Origin: Bacteroidales bacterium
GTDB lineage: Bacteria; Bacteroidota; Bacteroidia; Bacteroidales; UBA12170
DNA: 64,000 nucleotides
NCBI GenBank assembly: GCA_021157585.1
Contig: JAGGWH010000037.1
Coordinates: 37,601-101,600 of the forward strand
Direction: 5' to 3'
The translations under genes and the position numbers were made by a program. The notes beneath the pieces are model-generated. The model had not been told where the DNA came from and searched no databases. It saw only the letters and a list, made by a program, of their open reading frames with translations. Below are positions 61,693 to 64,000 of the stretch, one piece after another; the first letter of the stretch is position 1; each line of letters starts with the position of its first letter.

Positions 61693-62211
61693 CTAATTCC
61701 AGCCGATTAAGTCTTCTAAAACTTTGGGTGTAAGTTCAAAACCGGGTAATTTTGGGAAGCCCTGCCAAACGATAAACCCCTCAGGATTAATGAGTATAAC
61801 GTGAGGAATTCCCCTGACTTGTAATTGATTTTTTAAATAGCCTTCAGTATCGTAGCCATTAGCATATTCAATTTTTGGTGAACTCATAGATTTAATTTTC
61901 TCTTTATTTTCATCACTAAGTCCAATTATTACAAGTTTATCAGCATATTTATGATGCCATTCGTTTAGTTCAGGGATAGCTCTTCGACATGGTCCGCACC
62001 AAGTAGCCCAAAAATCGACCAAAATAAATTTTCCATCGGTCTCAGCTGCTTCAATTATCCATCCTTCAATGTTCAGATCAGGAGCTTTTTTACCTATAAA
62101 ATTTTTTGCGTAGAGCTCTTTTTCCGGATTTTGACTATTTTTTTGAGCATTTAATGTTGAAATGGAAAATCCAATAATTAGGAGAAAAATAATAGATATT
62201 TTTTTTAACAT
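61693..62211 (-). CDS. TlpA-like periplasmic thioredoxin
   Basis: A 172-residue exported thiol-disulphide oxidoreductase. With the start at ATG 62211 there is a signal peptide of about 23 residues (ISIIFLLIIGFSISTLNAQ). The thioredoxin fold follows: KKAPDLNIEGWIIEA, then FILVDFWATWCGPCRRAIPELNEW with the active-site WCGPC, IIGLSDE, the cis-Pro loop VRGIPHVILINPEG and VWQGFP. A ten-residue upstream extension is rejected because it would bury the signal. Such proteins reduce cytochrome c or envelope disulphides. It has no partner gene nearby; its promoter region is shared with the divergent slyD leader. Confidence 0.9.
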   Translation of the reverse strand: MLKKISIIFLLIIGFSISTLNAQKNSQNPEKELYAKNFIGKKAPDLNIEGWIIEAAETDGKFILVDFWATWCGPCRRAIPELNEWHHKYADKLVIIGLSDENKEKIKSMSSPKIEYANGYDTEGYLKNQLQVRGIPHVILINPEGFIVWQGFPKLPGFELTPKVLEDLIGWN

Positions 62212-62306
62212 AGTTGATAATATTTGTGTTTTGACGCCCAAACATAGTTAAAAATGAACATATATACAGTGTTTTATTTAATATTTTGTAGTTTTTTAAC
62301 AAGCTA

Positions 62307-62336
62307 TTGATAATTAAAAAATTGGCTGTACTTTTG
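62307..62336 (+). promoter_or_regulatory. slyD promoter
   Basis: TTG (62307-62309) and TACTTTTG (62329-62336) are 19 bases apart, matching the Bacteroidota promoter well. Transcription should begin near 62340, giving a leader of about 140 nt before slyD. Confidence 0.7.
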
Positions 62337-62379
62337 CCGATTAAATTATTTATGAATATTAATAAATTTATATAGAATG

Positions 62380-62463
62380 AAACGAGCATGTTCGTTTAAC
62401 AGTATGTCGGATGGATTTAAATTAGGAATAAGCCTATGAGCTCACATGCGAGTTCCATCTGAC
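62380..62463 (+). ncRNA. Structured leader RNA: hairpin plus three-way junction with kissing-loop potential
   Basis: Within the slyD leader, hairpin H0 is AAACGA-GCATGT-TCGTTT (62380-62397). A three-way junction follows: outer stem GTCGGATGG/CCATCTGAC (62406-62414 with 62455-62463, one G-T pair), inner hairpin TAGG-AATAAG-CCTA (62423-62436) and inner hairpin AGCTC-ACATGC-GAGTT (62439-62454). The loops GCATGT of H0 and ACATGC of the last hairpin are fully complementary over six bases and could form a kissing interaction. No known riboswitch was recognised. Because GCATG is near-palindromic, part of the loop match could be chance. Confidence 0.5.
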
Positions 62464-62479
62464 CTTTATAAAAAAATAT

Positions 62480-62992
62480 ATGCAGATGAAAGTTGGAAAA
62501 AATAAAGTCGTTGGTATGACTTATATCCTAAGTAAGGATAATGTTGAAGGTGAGTTGGTTCAGGAAGTAACTAAAGACAAACCTTTTGTTGTTTTGTTTG
62601 GTGTTGGAGCTCTTTTACCAAAGTTTGAAGAGAATCTTGAAGGTTTAGCTGTTGGCGATACTTTTAATTTTGCTTTAAGTAGCGAAGAAGGTTATGGTGA
62701 GAAAACTCCTGAAGCTATTGTTGATCTTGATAAGAAGATTTTTGAAGTTGAAGGAAAAATTGATGAGGAATTTTTAAAAGTTGGAGTTACTATTCCTATG
62801 CAGAACGAACACGGACAGCCATTAAACGGCTTAGTTCTTGAAATTACCGATAATACTGTGAAAATGGATTTTAATCACCCTCTTGCCGGTCAAGGATTAT
62901 ATTTTACGGGTGAAGTTGTAGAGGTTCGCGAAGCCAGTGCCGAGGAAATTGAGCATGGTCATGTTCACGGTGCTGGTGGACATCAGCATTAG
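62480..62992 (+). CDS. slyD: FKBP-type peptidyl-prolyl isomerase, SlyD-like
   Basis: A 170-residue cytosolic prolyl isomerase and chaperone of the SlyD type. The FKBP strands are split by an insert-in-flap domain: MTYILSKDNVEGELVQEV, then FGVGALLPKFEENLEGLAVGDTF, and after the IF domain (EAIVDLDKKIFEVEGKIDEEFLKVGVTIPMQNE) the closing DFNHPLAGQGLYFTGEVVEV. The C terminus is short but His-rich (EHGHVHGAGGHQH), a smaller version of the metal-binding tail of E. coli SlyD, so nickel or zinc binding is possible. It starts 17 bases after a structured leader and ends at an intrinsic terminator. Confidence 0.93.
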   Translation: MQMKVGKNKVVGMTYILSKDNVEGELVQEVTKDKPFVVLFGVGALLPKFEENLEGLAVGDTFNFALSSEEGYGEKTPEAIVDLDKKIFEVEGKIDEEFLKVGVTIPMQNEHGQPLNGLVLEITDNTVKMDFNHPLAGQGLYFTGEVVEVREASAEEIEHGHVHGAGGHQH

Positions 62993-63013
62993 TATACAAC
63001 TAAAAAAATAATG

Positions 63014-63046
63014 AAAACCGTTTAAAGAAATTTAGGCGGTTTTTTT
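63014..63046 (+). terminator. Intrinsic terminator of slyD
   Basis: AAAACCG/CGGTTTT stem, extended inward by two T-G pairs and TAAA/TTTA, with a GAAA loop and a T-run after it. It starts 22 bases after the slyD stop. Confidence 0.88.
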
Positions 63047-63059
63047 GTAGGAATTCGGA

Positions 63060-63085
63060 GTGCGACTTGGAGTTGCGCCCCGATT
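63060..63085. repeat. Short GTCGCGCCCCGA-type repeat, left of hepT/mntA
   Basis: GTGCGACTTGGAGTTGCGCCCCGATTATT. The core AGTTG-CGCCC-CGATT pairs with two wobbles and shares loop CGCCC with AGTCG-CGCCC-CGACT at 63803-63817, on the far side of the hepT/mntA pair, in the same orientation. Confidence 0.5.
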
Positions 63086-63101
63086 ATTATGTATTGCTCC
63101 C

Positions 63102-63449
63102 TTATCGGATTATTTTTTCAATATCCGCTTTTAAGCTTGCTAAACTATTGTGTATTATTTGCCAGACTTCCTCGGCATCAATGCCAAAATAATTATGAGC
63201 AATAATATTTCTAAATCCTTTTATCTTGAACCAATCAATCTGCGATTCTGTTGAACTTTTAAATTCATTAGATAATTTATCGGCCATTTCTCCAATTATG
63301 ATAAAGTTCATCATTGTAGCATCAAAAGAAATTGAATCCTGAAAAAATTCGTCAGCATCATTAAATTTCTCGATATAAAGAAATATCTTATCGATAGACT
63401 CATTAATGCTTAGTAAACAGCCAAAATCCTTATGTGAGGTTTTAGACAT
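63102..63449 (-). CDS. hepT: HepT-like HEPN toxin (DUF86)
   Basis: A 115-residue HEPN-fold protein, the presumed RNase toxin of a type VII HepT/MntA system. The motif R-x4-H-x-Y is intact: Arg80, His85 and Tyr87 in FRNIIAHNYFG. In characterised members the Tyr is AMPylated by the partner to block activity. Five helices are predicted (LSINESIDKIFLYIEKFND, TMMNFIIIGEMADKLS, AEEVWQIIHNSLASLKADIEKI). Its ATG overlaps the end of mntA by 8 bases. It is a standalone pair flanked by repeat elements. Confidence 0.9.
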   Translation of the reverse strand: MSKTSHKDFGCLLSINESIDKIFLYIEKFNDADEFFQDSISFDATMMNFIIIGEMADKLSNEFKSSTESQIDWFKIKGFRNIIAHNYFGIDAEEVWQIIHNSLASLKADIEKIIR

Positions 63450-63741
63450 ATTTGGCTTCTAGTTGGATTTGCTTTTTGAAATATGGTTTTAGATATTTTT
63501 CGCGACAAATATCGACAGAACGGTTAAATTTCTCTTCAAGGTCACGTTTTATTAATTGCTTGATTAAATATAAGTCGGCGGTGTCTTTTTTAAATTCAAC
63601 AATTAGATCAATATCGCTATTCTCATTTTGCTCATTTCTGGCTATAGATCCAAAAACACCTATTCTCTTAAGATGATACTCTTTATAATATCTATCTTTA
63701 TTTAGGAGGAGGTATGCTAATATGTTGTCTAAATCGCTCAT
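63442..63741 (-). CDS. mntA: MntA-like minimal nucleotidyltransferase antitoxin
   Basis: A 99-residue MNT-family nucleotidyltransferase, the expected antitoxin of HepT. It carries the catalytic signature VFGSIARNEQNENSDIDLIVEF: Gly31-Ser32 and the metal-binding Asp43 and Asp45, as GS-x10-D-x-D. In studied pairs it attaches AMP units to the toxin's Tyr. It is upstream of hepT and overlaps it by 8 bases, so the two are co-translated. No promoter box was identified in the 60 bases upstream. Confidence 0.9.
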   Translation of the reverse strand: MSDLDNILAYLLLNKDRYYKEYHLKRIGVFGSIARNEQNENSDIDLIVEFKKDTADLYLIKQLIKRDLEEKFNRSVDICREKYLKPYFKKQIQLEAKYV

Positions 63742-63802
63742 CTGAAAAATAATTATTTCAAAGATATAATTTTTTTAGCTAAAATGCCAATTAAGATTTT
63801 GA

Positions 63803-63956
63803 AGTCGCGCCCCGACTTTATTTTTTTCTTACTATCGCTCAGCCTAATCTCCAGATTAGGTTGGATATTTGAATTTGTCTCTGACAAATAATTGTCTAAA
63901 ATGTAATACGGTCGGGAGACCGCAATATATTTCAAGCTTAATTAGAAATTAAGCTT
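63803..63956. repeat. Modular multi-hairpin repeat element (copy 2)
   Basis: AGTCG-CGCCC-CGACT (63803-63817) is followed by CCTAATCT-CC-AGATTAGG (63843-63860), ATTTGTC-TCT-GACAAAT (63873-63889), GGTC-GGGA-GACC (63910-63921) and AAGCTTAATT-AGA-AATTAAGCTT (63934-63956). The last four match, in order, the hairpins at 26996-27091. Loops GGGA and stem pairs vary together. A 60-codon frame on the minus strand across it is not thought to be a gene. The right window edge gives no further gene. Confidence 0.65.
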
Positions 63957-64000
63957 AGCTAGGGATAGTTTGAAGAAATTCAAGTGGCTTTTTTTATAAA

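Noticed and set aside
63753..63935. 60-codon frame on the minus strand at the right edge
   Set aside because: It is made of the hairpin repeat element and has no gene-like pattern.

Overview
The window looks like a low-GC chromosomal segment of a member of the Bacteroidota, most likely an anaerobic or facultative member of Bacteroidales or Marinilabiliales; the genus cannot be read from it. Pointers are a FecI/FecR pair next to STN and carboxypeptidase-regulatory-like domain proteins, promoters of the TTG-N19/20-TAnnTTTG type, SPII lipoproteins, an rnfBCDGEA operon, an S16 protein with an Ala/Glu-rich tail and a three-gene acyl-CoA carboxylase. There is no prophage, transposase or CRISPR array.

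Layout. 1-10252: end of pyruvate phosphate dikinase, a patatin-like lipase, tRNA-Ser(CGA), a GMC oxidoreductase, a thioesterase, two envelope proteins and a phosphohexomutase. 10442-15648: a complete Rnf ion-pumping ferredoxin:NAD operon with promoter, palindrome and terminator. 15905-20367: an ECF sigma/anti-sigma pair between two paralogous envelope proteins, one carrying an STN signalling domain but no receptor barrel. 20590-30515: sucC, a tricorn-like S41 protease, a small metal-handling cluster (AraC regulator with a CxxC domain, unknown protein, HMA protein), aconitase and an Rrf2 regulator. 30521-34225: an unusual operon of HU-like protein, HU-TM-LysM fusion and 44-aa membrane peptide, beside three tandem paralogous lipoproteins. 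34500-41719: a secreted phosphatase-family protein, a self-contained membrane protein/XRE unit, gcvT, and an M14 peptidase paired with a catalytically dead homologue. 41893-46755: a DNA-repair cluster (dinB, a LexA-like S24 repressor, recQ) with paired candidate operators, then HU. 46898-52410: fmt, a TPR membrane protein and an acyl-CoA carboxylase operon. 52920-60858: mfd, a glycosyltransferase, a rhomboid protease, a metallophosphoesterase, trmN6 and rimM. 60928-63741: rpsP, a TlpA-like thioredoxin, slyD behind a structured leader, and a HepT/MntA toxin-antitoxin pair.

How the genes work together. PPDK, succinyl-CoA synthetase, aconitase, acyl-CoA carboxylase and Rnf fit a fermentative or anaerobic metabolism that uses PEP/pyruvate interconversion, a partial or full TCA route, propionyl/methylmalonyl-CoA chemistry and ferredoxin-linked energy conservation. 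The repair genes mfd, dinB and recQ and the S24 repressor suggest an SOS-like regulon.

The intergenic DNA is rich in inverted-repeat elements of at least three families. The most unusual items are the HU-TM-LysM operon, the slyD leader (a three-way junction with a possible kissing loop), the modular multi-hairpin repeat present twice, and the M14 enzyme/pseudoenzyme pair.
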